A stretch of DNA of 64,000 nucleotides from the NCBI RefSeq assembly GCF_037392515.1, contig NC_090283.1, positions 30,520,249 to 30,584,248 of the forward strand. Reading direction: 5' to 3'. Shown one piece after another: positions 26,706-38,900 of this stretch; within the stretch, counting starts at the first letter, position 1; the number at the start of each line of letters is the position of its first letter. The position numbers were made by a program, and so were the translations under genes. The stretch is from Haliotis asinina. Lineage: Eukaryota; Mollusca; Gastropoda; Lepetellida; Haliotidae. A model generated the notes under the pieces. The model made no database searches and was not told the DNA's origin. It was given only the letters and a program-made list of their open reading frames with translations.

Positions 26706-27502
26706 CAAACAAAACAATAAATCAGAAGGGATGTTCAAGTTGTTCAAGTGAGTGAAGACAGACCGGCTGGTGTACAACTGCTCAGGATAAGGTGACACAT
26801 GGTCATTGATTCTGAGGACACTCCTATGCCAATGTGTGTGTAATGACCAGAGAGTGGGTGTTGAAGTCAAGCAAACTAGGCTAAAGGCTGTTTGCAATGT
26901 CAGGGTTTCGCCGTACACTGTGGCTATTTCAGAGTTTCTTGCAAGACAGAAATCGTCATCCTGCAACTCATCGTCCTTCGATGGCGGGGATACTTGTTTA
27001 TATTATCAACCACTGGTTTCTGTGGACCAAGCTCAATTATTTTCAGGTTCATGATGGTAGCAAACCTAATACAAATGATTGGCAAACGTAAATATGCCCC
27101 TTGTTACGTATGGATGTGAAATGGGTTCATTGTTGTTAGTCACAAAGAGAACATTTAGTCATGAGATATTTGCAGTCTCGTTGATTTCAATCCATTAAGC
27201 GCAACGATCATTTGAACATTGCACGGGTTTTGTCCAGGATAAATAGCGTACAGTTCTAAAAACATAAATATTCCGTCGACAGCCCACCCGTTTGATGTGA
27301 GACGCCATGACGTCACAAACGTGCAAGGTGATCGACATCTTTCAGAAATGATAATCACATTCTAGACTTGCATGGGCTACACTGAGTACATTTGTTCCAA
27401 GGTCTGTATGGCAGATCTAGCCTGACACTCAGCAATATATGGTGGCGATGATGGGGCGATCTATTGATAGGATGTATACTGTCATTCTATACTGCCATAT
27501 AT

Positions 27503-30500
27503 TTAAACTTCGTCGTTAGTGTTTGCCTGGCCGGGCTTGATCTGATGACACGATGTCACCATGAAGAATGCAGATGATATCATTGATATAGCCGCAAGCA
27601 AGAACGGGGTTGTATAGGAACTGGTGACGTCATATATCCGACCTTCCGAAAAACAAAAATACAATTAGTGTAGTTCTTGAGAACGGCGTAATAGCTAAGT
27701 ATCACTTAAAATATGCCATCCAACTTAACATATGTAAATATAAAATTACAATGGTAATGTCTGTATGACAGATCATCATAAGAAGTGCTTGTTCATAAGA
27801 TGACTCTTATGTTCGACTCACTGGTATATCTTAAGGCCATCGACCCAGGGTAGAATAAGCCTTCAGCAACCCACGCTTGCCATAAAAGGCGAATAACCGT
27901 ATCGGGTGGTCACGAGGCTGACTTGGATGACACATGTCATCGGTTCCCAGTTGCGTAGATCGATGCTCATGTTGTTGATCACTGGACTGTCTGGTCCAGA
28001 CTCCATTATTTAATGACCGCTGCCATATAGCTAGAATATTGCTGAGTGCGGCGTAAAACTGAACTCACTCACAAGTCCATCCTGATATTGCCCTATGTAA
28101 ACATCACAGATACTTTGATTGCCTGGTTCTCTTTCTCACCTGCTACTGGAGCTCCGGCGAGAGATCCCATCGCTGTAACCACTGTGTAAACGCCAACGGA
28201 GAAGGAGAAACTGTGCGAGCCCGCCATCTCCAGCAGTATGGATGGCATGAGCGCGCCGCCTATGCTAGCATTACTCGCTCCAAACACTACCACATAAGCG
28301 TATAGAACCGGAAGTGGAATATGGAACAGGAATATCAATGTTACAAGACCGCCTATTCCACACACGAATATATGGAGTTTGATAGGGTTTATTCTGTTTT
28401 TCGTTATCACAACTCCGTGGAGTAATTTTCCACATGCCATTGACAAAGCATTGACTGTATACAGCATGGCAGCTCCGTAGCTATCTGTGATGTTATTCTG
28501 CAGGGCATAGGCAGATAAATGTCCCAGTATAATCCCAGCTCCAAACAGGAACAAGGTGCCACTCACTACATAAAGATAATAATGTCGATTCCTTAAGAAA
28601 TAATGGTTTTGAAGAAAGGTTGGTTCCAACGTCTTGTCTTCCAGTGAAACTGTCTGATCTGTTCCTGACGAACCAGCATGTAATAAGGAATCCTTGGTCC
28701 CATCATTGGTGTCTGAGCACGTATCTCCATGGCTGTACGACTCGGCTGTCTCCTGTGCTATGGATGTCTCAACTTGTAGACGTCTATGGCGTCCTGGGAA
28801 AACCGCGGCAACAGCAATGACGTTAAGCTCCACTCCCGTCAGGACCAGGAACATCCCTCTCCAGGTGTAGGTATCAATGAGAAACTGCAGCACAGGTGGG
28901 AAGATCGTTATCCCAAAGTTGGCAATAAATGCACTCAGCCCGAATGCCATGTGAACATTAGTGGTGAAAGTTTCTTTCACGGCTTCCAAACATCCAATAT
29001 AACCGAGGCCTGCTCCAAACCCTGGATTGAAAAATTGCATACACATGTACTGTCGATTACGAGTTTCAGTCAGCTTAAAGCTCATTACGCCAGAATTCAG
29101 AACATATTATAAAATGGTGTGGATGGTTTGTGAAGTTGTTTTGCTTTTTATGATACATGATTCTGACCCATCCATAATACATGACGCATCATTATCGCAT
29201 ATGTTATGTCTGGGATTACACATTCTTAGCAAAGTACAGATTCTAGTACCTTTGTGTGCTGTATCTGTACTTTACTAAGAAAGCGTAATCAATTATCAGT
29301 TAAACAGGACAATTGCACGTTCATCGAAGACTAGTACCCGCCAGCATTCCATATGTGATAAACAGGTGAACGATGTGAGTGGTCCACATGCTGGTCAGAA
29401 GCCCACCGGACAGGATGATTCCTCCAGCCATTGTGACCAGTCGACTGCCGAAACGAGGCATCACGAAGCCCCCAACTGCAACTGAAGGAGAAATTGAATA
29501 ACATTGATATTGCCTTGCTTGATCAAGAAAGCGGTAATATGAGAAAGTTTGTCAAACCTGTGTTGTTCTTTTGTAAAATATACAAGAATTGGCGTGTGCT
29601 GGATAACATTCACGTTCGTCAACCCAGGGACTTCCAACCCGAGCTGCAATACTCTCTCATTAGAATGTACAAAGTTGAGAGTGGACATTTAATTAAAAGT
29701 GCCAATAACATGTATAACATGTGCATGGGTGGATGGGATCACAAACCAGAATCAAACGGTTAATGAGGAAAAGTTGGCCTTTGAGAGAGATTGTGGAAAA
29801 CGACTCTTCTCTGCCTCTAAACGGCATTGTGTAATCATGACTCTCCTCTGCCTCTAAACGGCATTGTGTAATCATGACTCTCCTCTGGTACGTCCACCAC
29901 AAGGACTGTACACATTGAGAGCATTTGATTCTTAAACCATGCTACTTCGACGCGTGCGTTTACATACAGTGAGTGAGAGGAGGCTGAAATTAAAGCTTCT
30001 CGTGTGGATTAACAGAAACTTTCCTTATGGACATCTGTATGTTTCATAGGTTTGTACCACCCCGATAGCCCCCATTATAGGCTGATGTCACATGACACAA
30101 GCTGTATCCACTGCTATGTCACATGACACAAGCTGTATCCACTGCTATGTCACATGACACAAGCTGTATCCACTGCTATGTCACATGACACAAGCTGTAT
30201 CCACTGCTATGTCACACGACACAAGCTGTATCCACTGCTATGTCACATGACACAAGCTGTATCCACTGCTATGTCACATGGCACAAGCTGTATCCACTGC
30301 TATGTCACATGGCACAAGCTGTATCCACTGCTATGTCACATGACACAAGCTGTATCCACTGCTATGATCTTAAGAAGAAACAGGAATCTATCAACTTGCT
30401 GCTCCTGACATGTTTGATGGCGAAAAGAATGATACACTTGATACAAACACGGGCAAATTGTAGCGAAAACAGGATTGTGCAACAGAGTGAAATATTATGT

Positions 30501-31369
30501 TTAAATTAAGACAGGTTGGCTTCGTGCTTCCCACGCTACGGTTCGAAACATATTTTTAATGTCAAAATAAAATATCGCCTTCACGAAACATACGATACAG
30601 TAATTAAAATCAACAGTTTAAGTTCCACTCGTGGCATGTCAAATCGTTCTTCGCCTCCATTACCGCTGCTGGCGTCCGGTAATAAGCGGACGTTTAATAA
30701 AAGACATGTCATATTGCCTAATTTCACCATTAAACAGTTGGCTATTACTTTTCATATCAGTCGTCGTCTTAGTTAGAATTGTCGTGACATTTGTTCTGCA
30801 AGAAACACTATTGGCATAGTGGGTGAATGGAGCAAGGTAGGTAACTCCGCTTTTAATTCACATGGCGGCCATGTGATTCACCAAGTATATTTATATTTAA
30901 GCCCCTCTTCCTTCACTGTGTTGAACCGTACGATGGCAGGGGTAACACTTTAGTACGCCACGGGTGGTACGTAAAGGTCTCACTTTCAATCATCTCGTCT
31001 TGAGAATACAAAGTGCTGTGGTATGTAATACACCAAGTGGAATAGTCATACCAGTCATACCAGAGTCCCACCGGTCAACAAACACAGGTGGTGTACGTGC
31101 ATGTTTCTGTGCAAGGAAACGAACCACAGAGACTAAGATACATAATGGTAATGTGACTGCCTAATATCCTCACCTGTTATGCAGGTCGTGAAGTACTGAA
31201 GTGACGTGATCCATGACGTCACGGCTGCACTCTGATGGAAAGCGTCCCTAAAGGCGACGTACAGGATGCCGGGAGTGAACCACAAGCCACTGAAGAGAAG
31301 ACGCACGGACGAGGCAGCTACCAGAACAACCACATTATGGCCTGTCACTTTACCACAGCAGTGTGGCAT
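27503..31369 (-). CDS. MCT-like transporter (SLC16/MFS), copy C, 4 coding exons
   Basis: Exons on the minus strand: 31174-31369, 29338-29481, 28140-29021 and 27503-27642, with the same lengths as copy B (196, 144, 882, 140 nt), all phase 1, 453 aa, TAA stop. The start was set at ATG 31369 (A at -3) because 'MPHCCGKVTGHN' aligns with the copy B start; an in-frame ATG at 31411 would add 14 residues. Predicted fold is 12 helices with a central cytosolic loop. In the last exon the residue after the junction glycine is Arg (GRIYDV) where copy B has Trp (GWIYDV), a change at a usually conserved position. The final acceptor (27643-27644) follows 'ttttcgg', a weaker tract than in B. A full-length SINE sits in the last intron (27838-28076). 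The gene arose by tandem duplication with copy B; both copies look intact. Confidence 0.87.
27838..28076 (+). repeat. SINE, family 1, full length
   Basis: From 'gggtagaataagccttcagc' through 'cgtatcgggtggtcacgagg' to 'agaatattgctgagtgcggc' and a short actc tail. It lies in the last intron of transporter copy C; copy B has a different SINE there, so both insertions post-date the duplication. Confidence 0.88.
29800..29885. repeat. 41-bp tandem repeat, two copies
   Basis: 'ctcttctctgcctctaaac' and 'ctctcctctgcctctaaac' are each followed by 'ggcattgtgtaatcatga'. It lies upstream of exon 2 of copy C. Confidence 0.8.
30087..30365 (+). repeat. 31-bp minisatellite, 9 units
   Basis: Unit 'tgtcacatgacacaagctg' plus 'tatccactgcta'. 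Start positions step by 31 (30091, 30122, 30153, 30184). Near-identical units indicate recent expansion. It lies in intron 1 of transporter copy C. Confidence 0.95.
30530..30780 (+). mobile_element. half of a foldback element related to 56.13-56.96 kb
   Basis: Shares 'cggttcgaaa.atatttttaatgtcaaaata', 'atcgcc', 'actcgtggcatgtc' and 'cgttcttcgcctccatta' with the left arm at 56200-56440. Only one arm is present. It lies in intron 1 of copy C. Confidence 0.6.
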
Positions 31370-32044
31370 CGTACTGAAGGAGGTTCTCCTCACACTCTGT
31401 CGATGACTCAACGAGTCAACGTGTTATTTTCTTTCACGAATCCTCTGAAGAACTGATTTGGTTCTGAAACACACCAGTGGTTCATTATGCAACCCCATGG
31501 GACCAGTGTCATCTGATCATTTACTTACTTCTCCCTTTGCAAAACATGATGGTAAAGGTTTCCTGTCTTATTATCCCTTTATCTTCTAAAAATACCAAGC
31601 ATGTACGATTTTGAGACAGGGGTTCTCCTTTGCCTATACTTTCAATTTGAAATCAGAAGTATTAATCTTTCATCTGTCAAATATACATTCTGTGCTTCAG
31701 TAGTTACTTAATGGGCAGTCACAACTCTCAACCATACAGATTACATGATTTTTTTCATTACTGTTGAACTGTCCTTTCTGATCTTGGGATTATCTTTTCG
31801 GGTAGCTATTTCCTTCTTGTGCACTCTTACAAACTTCATTAGAGGCACAGGAGGGAAAGTTTACCAATTTAATAGTCGGGTTAGCGGTTAAATGCATAGA
31901 TAATCATGGTAGTGTATTCATCAGTGTTCTGTTCATTGTCATTAGTGTTAACAAAGAATTGCCGACACTTCATCGGTTTCATGTTTATCGAAACGAGTTC
32001 CCTAATTGTGTCCAAATGCTCATTTGTTGGAGACAATGCTTCAG

Positions 32045-32142
32045 ACAGGTCAACACCCGTGAAGGAGCCGGGGGTAGAATACGCCTATTATTGGGGGAAT
32101 ATTGCTGAGTGCGGCGTAAACCTCACTCACTCACTCACTCAG
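32045..32142 (+). repeat. SINE, family 1, internally deleted
   Basis: Joins the head ('gggggtagaatacgcctatt') directly to the tail ('gaatattgctgagtgcggcg', then (actc)n). About 140 bases of the middle are missing. Confidence 0.75.
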
Positions 32143-35100
32143 ACAGGTCAAAGGAAACATGATGGATGGGTAGCAGCTGAAACCTATGTAGAAATCAACC
32201 CCATTGTTATTATTGATACAAAGTGTTTCCTTAACAAATGTATAAGAAATTCAAAACCTGCGTCAATACCACTGATAGGCTACACGAGCTGATGACAACA
32301 GACTATCGGCATACATAAGGCCAGTGATCCATGCAACATTGTACAGTGTGACATCATGCTTACGTCAGCGCAGTTCTTAAGTTGGTAGTAGCGATACATG
32401 GGATGTTTACATCATACATGATCCCTAGCAAGCTAGTAGCTAACTTTAGCTCACATTACCTGTATGAAAATTATGTGATTTGTTTGATATTAAAAAAAAA
32501 AACACTAGCAAAGACTGAATATACGGACAGCTTATCTGTATATATCTATTCTGGAGAAAGTGTCGATTCCAGTCAGAATTTACTTGAATATGTATCATGA
32601 CTGAGCGGGGACTTGGTGATTCTCTAGCGATGCACCTGACACAATATCGGCATGGGATGTGGAATCTTCCACAAGAGTGAATGAAGGGTTACTAGTTGAG
32701 TAATCTTGGCCTGACATATCAGACAGGGCATATGAAAGAAAGTATCTAGATCTTGCTTAACTCACAATCCTGCTATTATTTATAGTTTTACTAGGCGGGG
32801 GAAGGCATGAGTTAATGATGCCTGGAGCTCACGGAACATAAACAAGCATCAAGGGTATGTCAATCTATGCGCCCCGTGGGACCAGTGAACAAGAGAATAG
32901 TGAAGAAAAGAAAAATACAGAAATCAAAAGCAGTGAAGATAAATAAAATAATGAACTATGAGAAAAAAACGAGGAAAAAGAAACATTGAAAAAGTTAAAT
33001 ATACTAAAAATAATCATTCCTAATTATTGTAGCGTTGGAACTTCTTCTTCTTCACTGTCTTAATAACATTCTGCAGCAAGGTATTTCTGAACTTGAAAGG
33101 AAATTTATTTCTTTCGCCGTGGGAGAACCCTGGCTAGGCCTGAAGGAAGAGGAAGATATTCAAGAGGCAGACAAAGAGTCTTCAATGTCCGTTGGCCATT
33201 CCTGCCTCAGGCAGTAGACAGTTGTACGAGGTCAGTTAGGATCACTTGTCTGGAACTTGTTTCTTCCTGGCAGTCGAACAGGTTGTATCACATGAATACA
33301 CAGTGCCATTTAGAAAGTGGTCACATGTAACAAGTGTTGTATTTGTGAGTACAGATTCGAGTTCTCTGTTGAGTCCCGAGTTCGCTGCGAATAGCTGCAA
33401 CATTGCTGATTGCGGCGTTAAGCAATATTTCAATCCAGAGTACATGTTCCTGTTTTTTGTTCAGCTTTTGTTTGACGAATGTCGTACTTACCTGTGCCCT
33501 TAAAATAAGATGGCATGTTAGTTTCATCCGTATCATGCTTGACGTTAGATTTGTACATACATGATACGCCCATTCCGCACTGCCATGAACCATGTTGATA
33601 TGTCCAATGTATGATAAGCATACAAATAAGTTTTATTGTTAATGTACTTGTGACCTATACATCCCCGTGGGCTGCATATAAATAGAACGAATGACAATGT
33701 CGCTATGTCACTGAACTACACTGCCATGTCACTGTATGCAGCTGTTTGTGTGGTACTCAAAGCACAAGAGACTTAGCAAATGACACGCGCCGAGTGAAAA
33801 ACATGCACGCGCCATGGAACACCAGATACGCGTGTACACCCGACAACACAGACCGAAAGCACTGTCCTTGTGATATCGACTATAACATACCTATGTTACG
33901 CCTGTTGCATGTAACCTGAATAATACACCAACATGACAGCGAACACCTCAGACGACGAGGGCCTACGAAGGGAGACAATCGCCAACAAATAAAAATGAGA
34001 AAAGCTATATTGGTCAGAGAGGCCAATGTTAAGATGATGACGTGATGTAGGTATCCATAGCTACTGACTCTCTACTGACATAAAGTTTGTGAAGCCGGTT
34101 AAGAAACAACCTGACATGTAATTTAAACATTAACGCGGAAAGTTACTCCGGCAGTGCAGCTGTACAGTATACAATGCCTTTCCACATGGCGGGTAGGTGG
34201 TGTAGCCTTGCGGCGAAAGCATTGCCTTGTAGTGCCGACTCCCACACACAGGCACAGTGAGTCAATCCCATTTTTATTGTTCCTTGATGTGATATTTCTG
34301 AACTACTGCTAAATGCGGCGTAAAACATACTCACTCACGGTTACGACATGGTGACATCGGTGAAGTGTTCATGGAATAGACAATAGTGTAGTCCTCCTCT
34401 CTACAAGAGCACCTCTTAAGCACGTTGTTGTCTATATCACACACATCACGGAATCAGTTACTTGCGGTCATCGTGTTAAGTCTGGTTGAGGATGAAATAC
34501 AGGAGTGCGATGCCGATGAATAGTCGATGTTACACGTGCAAAACCTGGTACGAGGTAGACACGCCACTGTCGTCGATGGCGTGTCGATCATGTGTAATGA
34601 TCAGGTGTCGATCACTCCGTGCTTGTTCAGGCGCCAAGGTGACGCAAGGTTGGGCTTCTAATGTCCCAGATGAGGAAAAGGAGTTAAAATATGTTGAATG
34701 GCCTGTTATGTGACTAGTGAACACTGTTATGTTGGCCGTCACGCTCGTCTGACAGATGATAATTGTCCACGTTAATGGTTCAAGTAAAATAGACCGACTA
34801 TATATATATAACCGCGATCTCCTGCCAGGTGGATACAATGAAGTGACAACATACTGATCAGTGATCCATGAAGTAAATATTTGACTGTCAGCTGTGTGTG
34901 ATGTCAATATAGTGGTTATGTTATTAGCAGCGACAAGCGGGATGTTTACACATGTATATATCTATGGCAGGGTCAAATTGTTTTTCTTTGTCGTCCTGTA
35001 GGTACATTGCCCCACCAAACTAGTCTATGATGTATAATAACAGCTCTCCTAGCATAATAATGAATAAAGGTAGATGAAACTTTACCATTTATGGTGACTT

Positions 35101-35789
35101 TTGGATTCACATAGAAGTCATAATGTTCCATATCAGTCAACACAGTCAGGTATTCAGAACAAGAACGTCAAAGTCTTCAGCCAAATGAGTATTGATCATA
35201 AAACAATTATTTATCAAATAATGCACTCATTATCATGGCCCCTGCTAACTAAAAACCGGTTGCTTTACAATATTACGTTTAAACTTGTCTTGCATGTAGT
35301 TGTTTAGTAAACCATGTACTGTGATGCACAGTGCATGAATGTTCTTTTCCTTGTTATGCAGGGTTGAGGTTCTACACACTACTGAAAAGCACACAACACC
35401 ATCGAGTCATAAGCTACTAAAACACAAGACCAAATACACTAGAGTACTGAGTAATCGCTCAAAGACATTACCTGTTTTGAAAAAGATACTTACCAATACA
35501 TGAAAAATTAGATGTGTAGATAAACATCACTGTAGATTCTGCGCTGATAGCAACATGACAATGATGTGATGGTTTTCACTTCCCAAATATTTTGCAAATA
35601 AGGTCGTCTGGTAATTAACATTCAATATTTTCTAACAGACAGCTGGACCAATGTGTTCTAGGATAATGGAAAAGAATATGTTGAAATACACACTACCACC
35701 ACTGATTATGTATATATTTCACTGGTAATCATGTTTTTAGTGTGTGGGGGGTTTTTTCATGAAAACTGGTGCACTGGAGTATTCTAATT

Positions 35790-35915
35790 GTTAAACCATT
35801 CACCATTCACCTGAAGGTCAGGGTTTCTATTCCGCACATGGCTACAAGGTGTAAAGCCCATTTCTCCTGTCCTAAACAAGCGATGTAAAACCAACCTCAC
35901 TCGCTCACATGTATA
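35790..35915 (+). repeat. SINE, family 2 (diverged)
   Basis: 'ctgaaggtcagggtttctat', 'gtgtaaagcccatttctcct' and 'gtaaaaccaacctcactc' follow family 2 order. Confidence 0.6.
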
Positions 35916-38900
35916 CACTGAAAATCTATTCCCAATGCATTCATTCCTATATATGTAATGTTAAATCAATATCACAGCCAAACGTAGAAATCAATCAAAC
36001 CACTCAATTTGTGCTTCCTTTATCCACACTTATAATACAATAAACAGGTTTCAGAACTATTTAGAATATTATTCAAAGGACATAATTACTCATAAAATAT
36101 GAACCATTCTTTGCTTTTCCAAGATGCAAAGCTTGAAAAAGTTCTGAAATACGTAGTTTGAACTGGAATATTTTTATGGTCACTCATCTACATTCTCCCG
36201 GAATTACCTGACAGTCCTAGGATGTCACAAGAAGCACCCCAAAACCACGCTGATGATCGAGAAGCGTTTCCTGTACCAGCACGACGAGTCCACAGTATGA
36301 TGGCAAGAGCTTGGATATGTATATTCAGCACTTGCTGTTTATTCATTGACAATGTATTGCTTCACTACACTCCGTTTGATTCCATTTGAGACCGATGAAT
36401 TGCACACTAACACAAAATCTAATAATTGCAACAAAACCAAATTTTGCACAGCCACATGAAATCGACAGACCAACTTTGACGATGTGTCCCTTAGTTTGGG
36501 ACACCCGGATAAAAAAGTTGTTTAACAAACGATCATCATTTTCTTGTCACCTTTCGTTATTTTGTACGAGGGGGGCACTTGCTGGTAGAACAGCTAGGTG
36601 GGCAAGGTGCATGTGTGAAATTGACACGTGTGCAAATAACGTTAAGAACTGAAGCGTTAAACTGTGGGTACATAACAATACAGACGATTATAAAAACACT
36701 TTGCTGAGCATCTGAGTGTGGCCCTTGTTTTAGTAACTCTGAATGTCTATCCTCAACTGATATGTGAGAAAGGTGTAATTTGAAACTAGTGATTCAAACC
36801 AACAAACATGATGACATTCGGATAAATGGGTAAGACGACATGATGTAAAACGGCATGGCGTTTGCAAGCTCCTCGCTTATTACAGTTGACATGTAAAACA
36901 TCATCATCACTGTCATGTCATCCACACTCTCCATTTATCACCAAGTTCCAGTTCAAACGATGCTGATGAACTTTGGTGTGAATTTAACTTGTGAATACTT
37001 TAAACATTTAAACATGTACTCGTGGAAACGAACAAGGGACCACATGGAAGTGTTCCTTTATTCCTTGCCAGGATTCTTCACAAGGTATGTATAGCACTGT
37101 GGTGCAACTTCTGGAAATAAATAAGAGAACACTTGTCCTTTCAAGTGTTTCCTTATTCGTTTCCATGTGTATTATTGTGTATCTATTTTAAGTCCTAAAA
37201 TATTTTAGCAGTTTCCTTTCTATACATGAAACGTGAGTACTGATATCAAGCAGAGTACTGATGAGCTCTGACTGGATGCGCAGTCGTAGAGCATACTGCA
37301 ACCTGCTGCAGTGTCTGTAGTTGGTGAAGTGACTTCGCACATGGCGAACCAACTGTACAAGTTGGTTGCCGTTTTAATATGTGACGTTAGAACAGTTTGT
37401 AATGGATTCAGTTTGCGGCTGGCGGGTTTCATCGTTTTAGTCTTGGGCCACGGCACATTCCGGCATCCGAATTGCGCGTGTTCTGTGGGAGTGAAAGATG
37501 TATGCATACATTACAAACTCACTGTTGAAATCAAATTTGTCGACCTCCTATTGGCCTTGCAGTACAATCCTCTTGCCCATCAACTAGTATAGCATACAAA
37601 TCACGGTTCGTCCCTGAAAAGCCGTTCACAGCCCCACATCTGATGCTTGTCAATGCCGTTGTTGACAACGTTTGTATGTCCCAGAAATGCCTGTAATCTG
37701 TGAACGCGGTATCAAAAGCTGTAGCAGATGTCCTGAGCTGTACCTGTTCCTAGTGCTAATATATTTAAGCTGATCGCGATTCTCCTGTTTCCATTCGTCA
37801 GACGATGCTTTTCGTTTTTGTTACACACAGGTGGATGGGGAATTCATTTCAAACAACTGATGACAAGAGCATGCATGCAATTCTCGGATCATGGTTGGCT
37901 AGTGATTTGCGATAACTTCACATCAGAAAAATCATTTGTAGTTCAATGTTTCTCATGCTCCAGTGGAATCCGTCTTAAATATCTATTTGTGATATTATCT
38001 CGTTCACATTATTGATCATTGCAGCACAACATGCATTGTGTGATATTCGATTCTGATTGGTCGAAAGGTCATTAAAACCGTACGTATATTAATGAAAGTG
38101 ACCGATGGGCCGCGTATGAATACAATGAACGTGTTGACCCTTTTGTTCTAAACAAACATGTCGGACATGTCTACCCCGGCTGCACATTTGATGTTTTTGA
38201 AGTAAAATGTGAACTGGTTGAAGTAGAAGTCCTTGCTCCTGATGCCACTGAAGATACTTTGAAGTAGGAAAAATCGGCAGCATTCCGCCATACTTTAGAC
38301 CGGGACAACACAAGGTCGGCCTGCACGTCCTAACCTGCCCTCGTCCGTCAGGACCATAATGCACAGTGCTTCCACTTCCACTGTCCATGTCTCCCACGTA
38401 AAAGCTGGCATGCCAGGTCTTTCCCAGATTTGGAAAAATAGCATGGTTATCAACAGTGATTACCTACTAGGATAAAGTCAGCGGCGACTAAACTTACTGA
38501 GTTCACGGTTTGAATTGGGGCAAGTCGAGTGTCATACAGGAGGTTAAGATTAATAACTCGAATGAGAAAATAAACTGTCGGATTTACACATCCTGTCCCT
38601 CAACTGGGCAATTCCAAACGTTTTCCAGGAAAAAATGTCCTTCCAAGCCGCGAGTTCTTGCGCGGCAAAGAGTCCTGTTTTAAAACCCTTATCAGTCGTG
38701 CTAGAGAGAAGACAAAGCCGCTCTGTTTTGCGATCCTTTATGGTTGATCCAAATCAACGTTGTTATAACGTTGTGGGGAGCCCAAAGCATGGCGTTTCCT
38801 CAGTGTAAATTTCCAACGCTGTTATTCCGTTGTAGCTTCATGTTATTAATGTTAGTGAATTACTCATAACTAACTTAGTGAGAACGGTGTGTCATGACTC

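Noticed and set aside
34530-34907. 125-codon minus-strand frame
   Set aside because: No similarity, no low-complexity cause, and also no support; near the length expected by chance in 64 kb.
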